From CAXXOK01 sp963674895 (GTDB taxonomy: Bacteria; Bacillota; Clostridia; Christensenellales; Aristaeellaceae), in assembly GCA_963674895.2 (NCBI GenBank), contig CAXXCY010000003.1:372001-436000 (forward strand): 64,000 bases of DNA. Reading direction: 5' to 3'. A model generated the notes under the pieces. It had not been told where the DNA came from. It saw only the letters and a list, made by a program, of their open reading frames with translations, and searched no databases. How positions within the stretch are numbered: the stretch's first letter is position 1; every line of letters starts with the position of its first letter. The translations under genes and the position numbers were made by a program. Below, one piece after another: positions 17,951 through 27,329 of the stretch.

Positions 17951-18868
17951 ATGAAAGAGAAATTCACGGGATTATACGTTCCAATGATCACACCTTTTAA
18001 ACCAAGTGACGAGTCGGTATTTGAAGAAGGAATTCGCAATTACACGGATTTCCTGATTGAAAACGGCGTAGACGGCTTGATTCCCTGCGGAAGTTCTGGA
18101 GAGTTTGTTTCGCTTGAGACGAATGAGCAAATCCAGGTCAATGAGATTGTTTGTGACGCAGCCAAAGGCCGGGTAAAGGTTTTCTGTGGGACGGCTGCGT
18201 ACAGCACAAAAAAAACGATAGAGCTTTCTAAGCATGCTCAGGCAAGCGGTGCGGATGGTGTCATGGTAGTTACCCCATGGTATTTAACGCCAAATGAGGA
18301 TGAGCTTTACGCGCACTACGCAGCGTTGAAGGACGCAATCTCCATTCCGATTATGATATACCACAACCCTTATTACACCGGTGTATTGATGACTGATGAA
18401 TTCATGGCTAAGTTATATAATGACGGCATTATTCAAGCAATCAAAGAACGGCAGGCTGATGTATTCCGTATTCAGAAACTACGCTATTTGACGGATGATG
18501 GATTTTCCATATTTTACGGATATGATATTAGCGAGATTGAGGCTATTATTATGGGAGCAGACGGCTGGGTTGCCGGACTAGGGAATCTGTTCCCCGCTGA
18601 AAACAAGAAAATTATCACCTTAATGAATGAAGGCAAGCAAAAGGAAGCCATCGAGTGGCATATGACTAAAATCATGCCATACTTGGATTTGTTTATGAGT
18701 AAAACTGAGAAAGGATATGGAACGCCATGGATGGCTTATTTGAAGGAAGGTCTTGCAATGCGTGGCGTAAACGTGGGTGTTCCGCGCAAACCGCTTCTTG
18801 CGCTGGAACCTGCTGAGAAGAAAAAGATCCGCAATCTCCTTATGCGTTATGGACACCTGAAAGGATAA
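17951..18868 (+). CDS. DapA/NanA-family lyase or aldolase
   Basis: A 305-residue class I aldolase of the dihydrodipicolinate synthase / N-acetylneuraminate lyase superfamily. Visible motifs are GSSGEF (substrate carboxylate loop), the catalytic Tyr in IMIYHNPYYTG, and the Schiff-base Lys in IIQAIKERQAD. The start at 17951 is preceded by GGAGGGGAAAACC; an in-frame ATG 15 bases earlier overlaps this site and is less likely. Clustering with a sugar transporter and a sialidase-fold protein argues for a sugar-acid or sialic-acid lyase rather than lysine biosynthesis. Substrate cannot be fixed from sequence. A terminator-like hairpin follows. Confidence 0.85.
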   Translation: MKEKFTGLYVPMITPFKPSDESVFEEGIRNYTDFLIENGVDGLIPCGSSGEFVSLETNEQIQVNEIVCDAAKGRVKVFCGTAAYSTKKTIELSKHAQASGADGVMVVTPWYLTPNEDELYAHYAALKDAISIPIMIYHNPYYTGVLMTDEFMAKLYNDGIIQAIKERQADVFRIQKLRYLTDDGFSIFYGYDISEIEAIIMGADGWVAGLGNLFPAENKKIITLMNEGKQKEAIEWHMTKIMPYLDLFMSKTEKGYGTPWMAYLKEGLAMRGVNVGVPRKPLLALEPAEKKKIRNLLMRYGHLKG

Positions 18869-18878
18869 AATCTGAGTG

Positions 18879-18909
18879 ACCCTTCCGGTCAATAAATCGC
18901 CGGAAGGGT
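18879..18909 (+). terminator. Hairpin after lyase gene
   Basis: A perfect 10-bp stem ACCCTTCCGG / CCGGAAGGGT with an 11-base loop is followed shortly by GGTTTTATA. The short T-run suggests partial termination between the lyase and the transporter genes 210 bp downstream. Confidence 0.65.
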
Positions 18910-19122
18910 ACCCGGTTTTATATGGTGTCGTTTCATTACCATCCATTTTCGGTGGATTGTCGTTTAGCCTGTTTGATATCATCGGATACAGGTGTTGGTA
19001 CCTAATTAAGCAGATTGTATGTGTGTCGTATTCATTTTGCGGTCCATGCTGAATCGATAATTAGAACCCAATAGCGGTGCTGTGCAGCAAAGGTAACATG
19101 AAACGAAAGGATTCGCATACAT

Positions 19123-20055
19123 ATGGAGCATATGAAAAAATCATCATGGTTCAGTCGCCTGGTAAGAGACGTGACCAGGGAAAAATGGTTGTACCTTATG
19201 CTGATACCGGGATTGGCCTATTTTTTCCTTTTCAAATACGGAGCGATGTATGGATTGATTATTGCATTTATGGACTATAGTCCATTTAAAGGTTACATAA
19301 ACAGTCCGTTCGTCGGATTTGAACAATTCAGCCGCTTGTTCAGCGAACCGACATTTTGGATGCTGTTTAAAAATACGTTGATCCTTGCTGTATTCAACAT
19401 TGTTTTTTTCTTCCCAGTGCCGATTATACTGTCGCTGCTCCTTAATGAGGTGAAGAACAGCAAGTTTAAAAAAACAACACAGACTCTGATATACATTCCG
19501 CATTTTATTTCCTGGACAGTTGTGGTAAGCCTATGCTATTTGCTTTTTTCACCATCAAGCGGTTTCATCAATGAAATTCTTAGAGAATTGGGGCTTAATA
19601 CGATTAATCCCCTGATGAATGCTTCTTCCTTTAGACCGGTCGTAATTCTTCAGCAGATCTGGAAAGAAAGCGGATGGGGAACGATTATATTTTTGGCAGC
19701 TCTGGCTGGTGTGAATGTTGAACTGTACGAAGCTGCGACAATTGACGGCGCAAACCGATTTCAGCAGATGGTCCACGTTACATTTCCGGCGATCCGAAGT
19801 ACGGTGATAGTAATGCTTATTCTGCGCATGGGCACATTTATGGACTCTGGATTTGAACAGATTTATTTAATGCTTAACTCCTTGAACCGCAGTATTGGTG
19901 AAGTATTTGACACGTACGTTTATACGACGGGCCTTTTAAGGGGACAATTTAGTTACTCTACTGCGATCGGCATGTTTAAATCCCTTATCAGTTTGGCAAT
20001 GGTTATCGCAGTGAATAGCCTTGCCAAGCGCTTTGGTGAAGAGGGGGTTTACTGA
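19123..20055 (+). CDS. ABC transporter permease, LplB type
   Basis: A 310-residue inner-membrane permease with about six hydrophobic segments. It contains the cytoplasmic EAA-like loop (LYEAATIDGANRFQQMVHVT) that docks with the ATPase, and the LplB-style N-terminus (YLMLIPGLAYFFLFKYGAMY, DYSPFKGY). This subfamily imports complex oligosaccharides with a partner LplC permease and lacks a dedicated ATPase in the operon, sharing an MsmK-type one; none is encoded in this cluster. A GAAAGGA site lies upstream; the second ATG at 19132 is an alternative start. Confidence 0.9.
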   Translation: MEHMKKSSWFSRLVRDVTREKWLYLMLIPGLAYFFLFKYGAMYGLIIAFMDYSPFKGYINSPFVGFEQFSRLFSEPTFWMLFKNTLILAVFNIVFFFPVPIILSLLLNEVKNSKFKKTTQTLIYIPHFISWTVVVSLCYLLFSPSSGFINEILRELGLNTINPLMNASSFRPVVILQQIWKESGWGTIIFLAALAGVNVELYEAATIDGANRFQQMVHVTFPAIRSTVIVMLILRMGTFMDSGFEQIYLMLNSLNRSIGEVFDTYVYTTGLLRGQFSYSTAIGMFKSLISLAMVIAVNSLAKRFGEEGVY

Positions 20056-20056
20056 A

Positions 20057-20932
20057 TTGAAAAACTATCGGTCTACGGGTGGAACGATTTTTAATATCGG
20101 AAATTATCTTTTTCTGTCCTTATTTACGCTGATAATGGTTTTGCCTCTTATCTATGTAGTTGCCGGCAGTTTTACGTCCGACGCCGAACTTGCGGTGAAA
20201 CGAATCGTTTTTATTCCATCTAGACCTACTTTGGCATCATATCGCTATATTCTTTCATCTGGTATAATTTTCTCTAGCTTCTTGCGATCCGTTATGATCA
20301 CCGTGGTCGGAACAACGATCAACATCATTATGACAGTTTTAACGGCTTATCCGCTTTCCCGCAGAGATTTACGCGGACGTAAGATGTTTATGAAGCTCAT
20401 TGTGTTTACCATGCTGTTTTCTGGAGGTATGATACCCACTTATCTATTGGTTAAATCACTCCATTTGTTGAATAAGTATTGGTCTCTTTGGCTGCCAGTA
20501 GCAATCAGCGCGTTTAATCTTATATTACTGCGGAATTTCTTTATGGCTGTACCGCAAGAACTGTCTGAATCAGCAAAAATTGATGGCTGTAATGAACCGC
20601 GTATTTTGGTCAGCATTATTGTTCCGTTATCTATGCCGTCCATTGCAGCACTTACCTTGTTTTATGCGGTGGGTCACTGGAATGCGTATTTTCATGCGCT
20701 GATGTTCATTGACGATATGTACAGATGGCCTTTGCAGGTATGGCTTCGGCAAATAGTAATCCTTTCACAAACTGGGTTTGACCCCAATGCTGCTGCGGGA
20801 GGATTTATTTTACCGCCGGAAACCAGTAAGTTAGCTGTTGTGTGCATCGCCGTGATTCCGATAATGTGCATCTATCCGTTTTTACAAAAGCATTTTGCTA
20901 AAGGCGTTATGCTAGGTTCGGTTAAAGGATGA
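20057..20932 (+). CDS. ABC transporter permease, LplC type
   Basis: A 291-residue carbohydrate permease with about six membrane segments and the docking loop near LSESAKIDGCNEPRILVSII. The start chosen is TTG at 20057, one base after the LplB stop, with GAGGGGG nine bases upstream; a longer frame would overlap the preceding gene by 35 bases. The features GGMIPTYLLVKSL and WNAYFHALMFI are characteristic of the LplC/YtcP group. It forms the translocation pore with the preceding permease. Confidence 0.9.
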   Translation: MKNYRSTGGTIFNIGNYLFLSLFTLIMVLPLIYVVAGSFTSDAELAVKRIVFIPSRPTLASYRYILSSGIIFSSFLRSVMITVVGTTINIIMTVLTAYPLSRRDLRGRKMFMKLIVFTMLFSGGMIPTYLLVKSLHLLNKYWSLWLPVAISAFNLILLRNFFMAVPQELSESAKIDGCNEPRILVSIIVPLSMPSIAALTLFYAVGHWNAYFHALMFIDDMYRWPLQVWLRQIVILSQTGFDPNAAAGGFILPPETSKLAVVCIAVIPIMCIYPFLQKHFAKGVMLGSVKG

Positions 20933-20989
20933 CAGTTGGGTCATCTTTTAAATAAATCATGGAAAACAATTTATAAGGAGGAAAAGGAA

Positions 20990-22447
20990 ATGAAAAAGTT
21001 ACTCGTAGGAATTGTTGCGCTGATGATGTTGCTACAGGTTTGCACGTTTGCCGTAGCAGACGCATCCGGGACAGAAAACAAACCGCTAGAATTCAGCTTT
21101 ATGATGGCGTACTGGGTCGACCAGCCATTACCACTTGAGAACAATTATCTGTTCGAAGAGTTTCAGAAAAAGCTGAACGTCAAACTCGACCTTACCTTGA
21201 TTCCCTGGGCAAACTACATTGACAAGGCTATGCTGAAACTTGCAAGCGGTGATGTGCCTGATGTCATGTGGATAAACGATGCGACGGTGAAAACAAAAGC
21301 CGTAATTGACGCGGCGGAAGCTGGAGCGTTTTGGGATTGCACAGAATTGCTTAACAGTGACGAATATCCTAATCTGAAATGGGCAATCTCTTCCACAATG
21401 ATTGCGAACGCCTCCATTAACGGCCGAGTCTATGGCATGCCCGGTCCCCGTCCGTCTGCGCGGCATGGGCTGTTTTATCGTGCCGATTTGTTTGAAAAGT
21501 ATAACATTCCAATACCGTCTGATATTGACTCGTTCTATGAAGCTGCAAAATTGCTGAAGGAATATGAACCGAATATCATTCCGTTCACATGGAAAGACGC
21601 GAAAGTTGTTGATTTCCTTACAGTTTCCCAAGGTGGTTATAATGGCTGGGGATTGAAGGATGGTAAAATAGTACCCGCTTACGATACGCCTGAATACAAA
21701 AACACCTTGGCTGTGCTTCGTAAAATGTTCGCAGAAGGTCTGATGAACCAGGATTTTGCAATCTTGCAGGGTGCAGAGCGGCAAGCTGCGATTACATCTG
21801 GCAGAGCTGGCATGTATTCTTCTGTGTACGACGATTACGAATTCCTGCAACCGGCCTTGACGGCGGTGGACCCCACTGCCAAGCTGGGCCTCGTACCTGT
21901 GTTCAACGGGGTAACAAATGCGCAGGTCGGCAGCGCCCTGTATATTATTCCCAAGACGGTATCCGAAGAAAAACGCGATGCTATATTCAGATACTTTGAC
22001 TCTTCGCTAGATCAGAACATTTTGACTTGGGAGTATTTCGGAGAAGAAGGGCGCAATTATTCGCTGGTGGATGGTATTCCCGTGTTTGTGGATGATGCAG
22101 CAAAAACTGAAGCGCAGACAACACTTCTGATTTACAAGAGCTGCGCCGTGAATCCAGTCGTGATACATTGGCCCAGCGACAGCGACATCACGAAGACCTG
22201 GAAAGCCGCAACTGAGCAATATGCGGAATCCGCCATTCGTAACTTCGCTTCTCCGCTGCTGTCGGACACGCAAACACAAAAGGGCGCGGAATTGGATAAG
22301 ATTTTGGAGGACGCGATGGTGCAGTATATTATGGGCGAAATCGACGAAGCCGGTTATGATGCTGCCATAGCCCTGTGGTATGCTCAAGGCGGTACGAAAA
22401 TCATCGAAGAATATACGGCCGCATACCAGAAGTCATTGGATCAGTAA
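20990..22447 (+). CDS. Extracellular solute-binding protein (family 1, LplA type)
   Basis: A 485-residue exported protein that would capture oligosaccharide for the LplB/LplC pair. The start follows AAGGAGGAAAAGG. The signal peptide (MKKLLVGIVALMMLLQVC... to AVADA) holds a Cys in LLQVC, but Val at -1 does not fit a lipobox, so signal peptidase I cleavage after AVA is more likely. The mature part has the family's ligand-binding pattern (YGMPGPRPSARHGLFYRADL, NAQVGSALYIIPK). It lies 57 bases after the permease and 21 bases before the sialidase-fold gene, so all are likely one transcript. Confidence 0.87.
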   Translation: MKKLLVGIVALMMLLQVCTFAVADASGTENKPLEFSFMMAYWVDQPLPLENNYLFEEFQKKLNVKLDLTLIPWANYIDKAMLKLASGDVPDVMWINDATVKTKAVIDAAEAGAFWDCTELLNSDEYPNLKWAISSTMIANASINGRVYGMPGPRPSARHGLFYRADLFEKYNIPIPSDIDSFYEAAKLLKEYEPNIIPFTWKDAKVVDFLTVSQGGYNGWGLKDGKIVPAYDTPEYKNTLAVLRKMFAEGLMNQDFAILQGAERQAAITSGRAGMYSSVYDDYEFLQPALTAVDPTAKLGLVPVFNGVTNAQVGSALYIIPKTVSEEKRDAIFRYFDSSLDQNILTWEYFGEEGRNYSLVDGIPVFVDDAAKTEAQTTLLIYKSCAVNPVVIHWPSDSDITKTWKAATEQYAESAIRNFASPLLSDTQTQKGAELDKILEDAMVQYIMGEIDEAGYDAAIALWYAQGGTKIIEEYTAAYQKSLDQ

Positions 22448-22468
22448 CCTTAAAAAGGAGAATGCAGT

Positions 22469-23551
22469 ATGAACCGTTCTTATCGGATAACGCCTCCGAA
22501 CATTCCAAATGATGGAATTATGTTTGTAGATCATCAAAGCAAACACCGCAGTGGGCATATGAGCCATGCATTGGTTGAATATGACCGTGGCTGTATACTG
22601 GCTTTCTACAGCAATAGCTCTGCAGCAATCGAACACGGGCATACCGGTTACGGATGGATTGAATATAAGCGGACCACCGATGCCGGAAAAACCTGGAGCG
22701 CTCCAATTGTACTGGACTATAGCTATCAGTCCTTCATTGATGGCAGGTTTAATATAAGCTGTGAAAAAGCGGTGGTTACTGATAATGGCGTGATCGTATT
22801 GTTTTGCCTCCTTAATAAGAAAATTACTCGGTGGGAACCCTATTATGAGCCCGTTGTTCTACGCAGTTTTGACCAGGGGGCTACATGGTCCGATCCGATT
22901 TTCTTTTCAGATCAGCGCGGGCGTGTCATGGATGCACTCTACAAAGACGGTGTCATCTATGCGCTGGAATTCTGCAATGATGCTGAGATTAAGTGGACGG
23001 GAAACCTTCCGGAACACGTGTACCGATTGTATATCAGCACTGACGACGGTGCGCATTTTTCGGAGCGTAGCATTGTACCATACGACACGTTTGGCCGCAG
23101 CTATGGCACAATGGAATGGCTGCCGGATGGCGGGCTTATTACTTACAACTATAATGAAAACGACGAGTTCAATTCAGACTGCTGCGTGAGCCAGGATAAG
23201 GGCATGACTTGGGGGAACCCTTTTCCGTGCTACTTCTCCAAGCGTTTGCGCAATCCACAACTCTGCTGTCTGGACGGTGTGTATTTCATTCACGGCCGAT
23301 CTGGGGGTATCGATCATGACCCAGCAATGCCGTGCAATCTGGTTCTCTACTCATCCTTGGACGGACTACACTGGGACGAAGGTGTTTTTCTTAGGGTGAG
23401 CGGGGAAAACGAATGGGGCAAGATGGCTTATTATTCCAATAATTGTGTCACCGGACGGTACGGTAGCGACAAGCGTGTATTAATACAGTCGTCCGATCCT
23501 TACTTTGAAGCATGTGTGAATATCAAGCATTGGTGGATAGATCTTGACTAG
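22469..23551 (+). CDS. Sialidase-fold (Asp-box/BNR repeat) protein, cytoplasmic
   Basis: A 360-residue protein with repeated Asp-box motifs (S/T-x-D-x-G-x-x-W): RTTDAGKTW, RSFDQGATW, ISTDDGAHF, VSQDKGMTW and SSLDGLHW, defining a beta-propeller of the sialidase superfamily. There is no signal peptide, so it acts on an imported substrate, unlike secreted sialidases. A canonical RIP motif and full Arg triad were not located, so true sialidase activity is unproven; relatives include other glycosidases and epimerase-like enzymes. With the adjacent lyase it suggests import, cleavage and breakdown of a sialic-acid-like or ulosonic-acid conjugate. RBS AAAAAGGAG precedes the start. Confidence 0.78.
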   Translation: MNRSYRITPPNIPNDGIMFVDHQSKHRSGHMSHALVEYDRGCILAFYSNSSAAIEHGHTGYGWIEYKRTTDAGKTWSAPIVLDYSYQSFIDGRFNISCEKAVVTDNGVIVLFCLLNKKITRWEPYYEPVVLRSFDQGATWSDPIFFSDQRGRVMDALYKDGVIYALEFCNDAEIKWTGNLPEHVYRLYISTDDGAHFSERSIVPYDTFGRSYGTMEWLPDGGLITYNYNENDEFNSDCCVSQDKGMTWGNPFPCYFSKRLRNPQLCCLDGVYFIHGRSGGIDHDPAMPCNLVLYSSLDGLHWDEGVFLRVSGENEWGKMAYYSNNCVTGRYGSDKRVLIQSSDPYFEACVNIKHWWIDLD

Positions 23552-23591
23552 CCCCAAGCTGAATGGAAGGCTGGTGTCTTGACGTGCTGGA

Positions 23592-23634
23592 GGGAATGGA
23601 TACACTGAACCAATACTTTGGTGTATCCATTCCC
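23592..23634 (+). terminator. Strong hairpin after sialidase-fold gene
   Basis: A perfect 14-bp stem GGGAATGGATACAC / GTGTATCCATTCCC with a 15-base loop lies 40 bases past the stop. No T-run follows directly, so it may terminate weakly or protect the mRNA 3' end. It separates the transport operon from the IclR gene. Confidence 0.6.
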
Positions 23635-23784
23635 CGAAGTGATTCTACTTGATACTGGAAATACACCGTTAGTTTATGATTGGCGAATTTTTAAAATTGC
23701 ATTTTCTGGTTAATATCGGTAAACTAACATAGAACTGGTAAACAATTTAAAACGTAATGGGCAAATATATAAGCGGGTGAATGT

Positions 23785-24591
23785 ATGGTCGCTACGAATG
23801 AATACAAGATCAAAGTCATTGACAAGATGTTTAAAATTGTTGATGTAATAGAAAACGAGAATAGGCCTCTTGGTGTGAATGAGATTGCGCGAAAGGCATT
23901 TCTTAATGGAGCAACTACGTTTCGAATTCTAAAGGCTTTGATGGATTATGGCTGGGTATATCAAGATACTGAAGAAAAGTACTCATCTGGATATAAGCTA
24001 TGTTCTGCTTTTAATATGGGGAAATTCTACTTTATTTTAAAGGACGTATCGTACTCGATTATGCGTCGCTTAACGGATATAGAAGGTGAGGTTTTAAACC
24101 TGAGCATCCGTGAAAATGAGATGGGTGTATTACTACAGCAATCTCGCACATCAAAAATTGTTGATTATGTCATGAAGGTCGACAGCCGATCGCCGCTATA
24201 CGCTACAGCTGGAGGGAAAATTCTGTTGTCAGAACTACCTGAAACTATACTAGATAACATAATCGGGCTTATGGATTTCACGCCTTTCACAGAGCGGACC
24301 ATTACAAATCCGGCATCTTTTTTGGAAAACCTGAAAATCGCCCGTGAGCGCGGTTTTGCTACTGACGAAGGAGAATCACTTCATAATACCAGTTGTATAG
24401 GTGTTCCTGTGCGAGGACCGTCTAATGAAATTATTGCCGCACTTTCCTTTTCGGGCATTCTCAATGAATTGACGTACGAAAAGGAAATGCACTATTATAA
24501 ACAATTAAGCTCAGCCGCAAAAGAAATATCTGATCAAATGTTTCATCTGTACAAAGGCAGAATACCAAGAGCAGATAATCTTCAGCCATGA
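23785..24591 (+). CDS. IclR-family transcriptional regulator
   Basis: A 268-residue regulator with an N-terminal winged helix (VIENENRPLGVNEIARKAFL, then GATTFRILKALMDYGWVYQD) and a C-terminal IclR effector domain (NLSIRENEMGVLLQQ, PLYATAGGKILLSELP, RGFATDEGESLHNTSCIGVP, ALSFSG). IclR proteins sense small carboxylates or sugar acids as dimers. It lies right after the lyase/transport operon and probably regulates it through the TTTCAC palindrome. A weak GGGTG ribosome site precedes the start. Confidence 0.9.
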   Translation: MVATNEYKIKVIDKMFKIVDVIENENRPLGVNEIARKAFLNGATTFRILKALMDYGWVYQDTEEKYSSGYKLCSAFNMGKFYFILKDVSYSIMRRLTDIEGEVLNLSIRENEMGVLLQQSRTSKIVDYVMKVDSRSPLYATAGGKILLSELPETILDNIIGLMDFTPFTERTITNPASFLENLKIARERGFATDEGESLHNTSCIGVPVRGPSNEIIAALSFSGILNELTYEKEMHYYKQLSSAAKEISDQMFHLYKGRIPRADNLQP

Positions 24592-24664
24592 TAAAAACAG
24601 AATAACATATGAATTTGGTTCTATCGAAAGCTAATCAAGGCTGGCATGATTAGGAGACAACACA

Positions 24665-24790
24665 ATGGCAAAGATCATATTTAATGGGCGCGGGATCCAC
24701 AGTATTTGCATAAAACGAGCTTGGAGATTGCATGAGCAGTCCGGTGATGTGGTGCCGTCAAGAGTTTTGCGCAAATTGGTCAGCAGCCAT
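24665..24790 (+). pseudogene. N-terminal relic of a glycoside hydrolase family 4 enzyme
   Basis: Two frames together spell the NAD-binding start of a family 4 alpha-galactosidase/alpha-glucosidase: MAKIIFNGRGIHS in one frame, then, after a frameshift, VFA-stop-NELGDCMSSPVM in another. The family consensus runs KI.FIGAGS.VFAKN.LGD.M..P. Beyond this about 40-residue region no further similarity is seen up to the end of the LacI-type gene. A shift, an in-frame TAA and the loss of the rest show it is dead. Confidence 0.65.
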
Positions 24791-24941
24791 AGTAGCGCGG
24801 GACCAACCAGCTATGGAATCCGGCATGGAGCCCGCATTTTCCAAGTGCTTCATGCTCATGCACGTGTACAACTTGATTCCCCATTGGGCGCATGCGACAT
24901 ATAGCAGGCGGGCGCACACGAGCATCGGGGCTGAATTGCCA

Positions 24942-25997
24942 TCAGGATTTCTCGCGTATACGGTGGATGGGAAACGCTTCGGACCCTCGCAGCTCTAAAG
25001 TAGAGTCAAACGAAATTCGCTTCGTCGGCGATTTCTTTTTAGTATTCGTCATCTTTTCCAGCATGATCTTGGCGCATTCTTCTCCCATCATCGCCGTGGG
25101 CTGCATGATCACGGAAATTTTCCGCTCGTTATACAGGTCAAATTGATCCAGTGTACCGCAGGAGATAAACGCGATATCTTCCGGAATCGACATCCCCGCA
25201 TCGTAAATCGCGTGCAGCGATCCCAGCGCCATCATGTTGTTGGAAGCGAACACCGCCGTAACCTCCGGATGCTGCTTGAGCATCTGCGCCGTCAGTTCAT
25301 ATCCGCTGTCGATTTTAAAATCTCCGTACAGAATGTATTCGGGATTGATCGGAACTGAATTGGTTTTGAAGGAGTCGATATACCCGTTCAAACGGTCCAG
25401 CCCGGGCTTGGAGGTAGTCGGCCCCGTAATGATGGCGATGTTGCGGTGCCCCAGCGAGATCAATGTATTGATGGCCTTGAATGTTCCGTTCAGCGTTTCC
25501 TGGAATACGCCGTTCATCGCAATCCCCTTGACGTCGCGGTCTACCAAAATGACATGCGTTCCTCCGCCGTCGAGTTCCATCAGGAACTCTGTGTTGTATT
25601 CCGCAGTTTCCGAGGTGGGGGATATGATGATACCGTCCACTTGAAACTGCTGCATAGTAGACAGAATCCGCACCTCCCGCTGAATGCTTTCATCCGAGTT
25701 GCAAATGATGGTTTCGACATGGGACTGGTCAAGAACCGCGGTAATGCTGTTGATAATCTGTTGGAAAAAGATATTGTTCAAATCGGATACAACGATGCCG
25801 ACCACCGCATTTTTGCTGGAATGGAAGGATCGCTTCTTATATTTTTTTGGCTGGTAATCATGCGAATTGACGACTTTCATGATGCGGTTCCTTGTTGCCG
25901 CGCTCACGTAGCCGCTGCCGGCAAGCGCTCTGGAAACCGTTGAGGGAGATACGCCGGCAATTCTGGCAATATCGGTTATGGAAATATTAGACGCCAT
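24942..25997 (-). CDS. LacI-family transcriptional repressor
   Basis: A 351-residue repressor with a LacI helix-turn-helix and hinge (SITDIARIAGVSPSTVSRAL, then GSGYVSAATRNRIMKVV) and a periplasmic-binding-protein-like effector domain (VGIVVSDLNNIFFQQIINSI, VTAVFASNNMMALGSLHAIY, VIMQPTAMMGEECAKIML). It is transcribed away from the ribokinase operon across a 376-bp shared control region, so it most likely controls that operon with a pentose or related ligand. The start is supported by GAGAGGAGAAC. Confidence 0.93.
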   Translation of the reverse strand: MASNISITDIARIAGVSPSTVSRALAGSGYVSAATRNRIMKVVNSHDYQPKKYKKRSFHSSKNAVVGIVVSDLNNIFFQQIINSITAVLDQSHVETIICNSDESIQREVRILSTMQQFQVDGIIISPTSETAEYNTEFLMELDGGGTHVILVDRDVKGIAMNGVFQETLNGTFKAINTLISLGHRNIAIITGPTTSKPGLDRLNGYIDSFKTNSVPINPEYILYGDFKIDSGYELTAQMLKQHPEVTAVFASNNMMALGSLHAIYDAGMSIPEDIAFISCGTLDQFDLYNERKISVIMQPTAMMGEECAKIMLEKMTNTKKKSPTKRISFDSTLELRGSEAFPIHRIREKS

Positions 25998-26080
25998 GCA
26001 TTGTTCTCCTCTCGATCCATGATTTCATGCTATGCAAATCCATCTTTTTCATAAATTTCATAATCCGGCGGTTGTATCCT

Positions 26081-26119
26081 TTCGATAACGCTATTTAGTA
26101 CAACGTTTATTATATCGAA
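26081..26119. promoter_or_regulatory. Possible operator in LacI-ribokinase intergenic region
   Basis: TTCGATA (26081-26087) and its inverse TATCGAA (26113-26119) flank CGTTTATTATAT-type sequence between the divergent genes. The arms are far apart (25 bp), so this may be two half-sites rather than one operator. Low support. Confidence 0.25.
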
Positions 26120-26267
26120 TTTAAGATTCTTTGCAATAGGCCAGATTTTTAAACGATGGATGATCTGTACGTAAAATTACCATAAATTCTTTGTTAAATA
26201 AAGTTATGTCATTAGAGGACAATATGAAAATTATGAAAATATGGTATGGAAATATAACATTTGCATA

Positions 26268-26295
26268 TTGACGCAGCAGATAAAATCGCTATATT
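26268..26295 (+). promoter_or_regulatory. Promoter of ribokinase-ABC operon
   Basis: TTGACG (26268-26273) is separated by 16 bp from TATATT (26290-26295). It lies about 80 bp before the ribokinase start and is the best sigma-A match in the divergent region. Confidence 0.5.
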
Positions 26296-26373
26296 TTAAA
26301 TCCAGAAGACAGCCGTTATGTACACCGCGACGATGCCCCTGTGCATCCGGCTGTATTATGGAAGGAAATGACA

Positions 26374-27312
26374 ATGCATAAGGAATGCAAAATCGTTGTT
26401 TTTGGCAGCTTTGTGGTGGATTTAACCGGGCACAGCAAGAAATTTCCTGTCCCGGGTGAAACCGTGCTTGGAACATCGTTTAAACTCGGGCCCGGCGGAA
26501 AGGGCAGCAATCAAGCGGTCGCGGCGCATCGCGCCGGCGGCGATACCGTGCTTGTTACCAAGCTCGGGAACGATATATTCGGCCGGGTCGCCAGAGATTT
26601 TTATCATGCGGAAGGAATGAATACCGATTATCTGCTGACCGACGATACGCTGGAAACCGGAACCGCGCTGATCATGGTGAACGAGCAAAACGGCCAAAAC
26701 CTTATTCTGGTCACCATCGGCTCCTGCGGGAACATCACTGCGGAGGACGTGCGCAAAAACGAAGCCCTGATAAGCGGCGCCGATCTGCTGCTGACTCAGC
26801 TGGAAATCAATCTTGACGCTCTGGAAAAGGTCATCCGCGCAGCGCATGAAAGCGGGACCACCGTCATTCTGAATCCGGCGCCCGCCCAGGCGCTGGACGA
26901 CGGTCTGCTTTCGATGGTGGATATCATCACGCCCAACGAAACCGAAGCCGCCACCCTGACCGGTATAGAAATACAAACCAGGCAGGACGCCGCGGCGGCA
27001 GCCCAAATGTTTTTCCAAAAGGGCGTAAAGCAGGTAATCATCACCATGGGAGAAAAGGGAGTATACGTAAACGACGGCACGCGCGACGAGATGATCCCGG
27101 CTATCGCCGTAAACGTGGTCGATACCACGGGCGCGGGCGACGCGTTCAACGGAGGGCTGGTTACGGCGCTTTCGGAACACTGGGATTTGTTTGCCGCAGC
27201 ACGCTTTGGCAACTGTACGGGCGCGCTGAGCGTAACCGCGCCGGGAACCGCTCCTTCCATGCCGAAACGCTGCGATATCGAAGCGCTGTATCATAAACAG
27301 TATAATAAGTAA
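26374..27312 (+). CDS. rbsK: PfkB-family sugar kinase, ribokinase-like
   Basis: A 312-residue cytoplasmic kinase that would phosphorylate D-ribose (or a related pentose) at O5 with ATP. The N-terminal PfkB signature GPGGKGSNQAVAAHRAGGD and the catalytic C-terminal signature VVDTTGAGDAFNGGL, with Asp as base, are intact; a DIITPNETEAATLTG segment lies between them. The ATG at 26374 is chosen because GGAAGGA lies 7-8 bases upstream; an ATG at 26368 is too close. It is the first gene of a seven-gene operon and is followed by an RbsD homologue, which supports ribose as substrate. Confidence 0.87.
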   Translation: MHKECKIVVFGSFVVDLTGHSKKFPVPGETVLGTSFKLGPGGKGSNQAVAAHRAGGDTVLVTKLGNDIFGRVARDFYHAEGMNTDYLLTDDTLETGTALIMVNEQNGQNLILVTIGSCGNITAEDVRKNEALISGADLLLTQLEINLDALEKVIRAAHESGTTVILNPAPAQALDDGLLSMVDIITPNETEAATLTGIEIQTRQDAAAAAQMFFQKGVKQVIITMGEKGVYVNDGTRDEMIPAIAVNVVDTTGAGDAFNGGLVTALSEHWDLFAAARFGNCTGALSVTAPGTAPSMPKRCDIEALYHKQYNK

Positions 27313-27329
27313 CAAGGGAGTATCACGAT

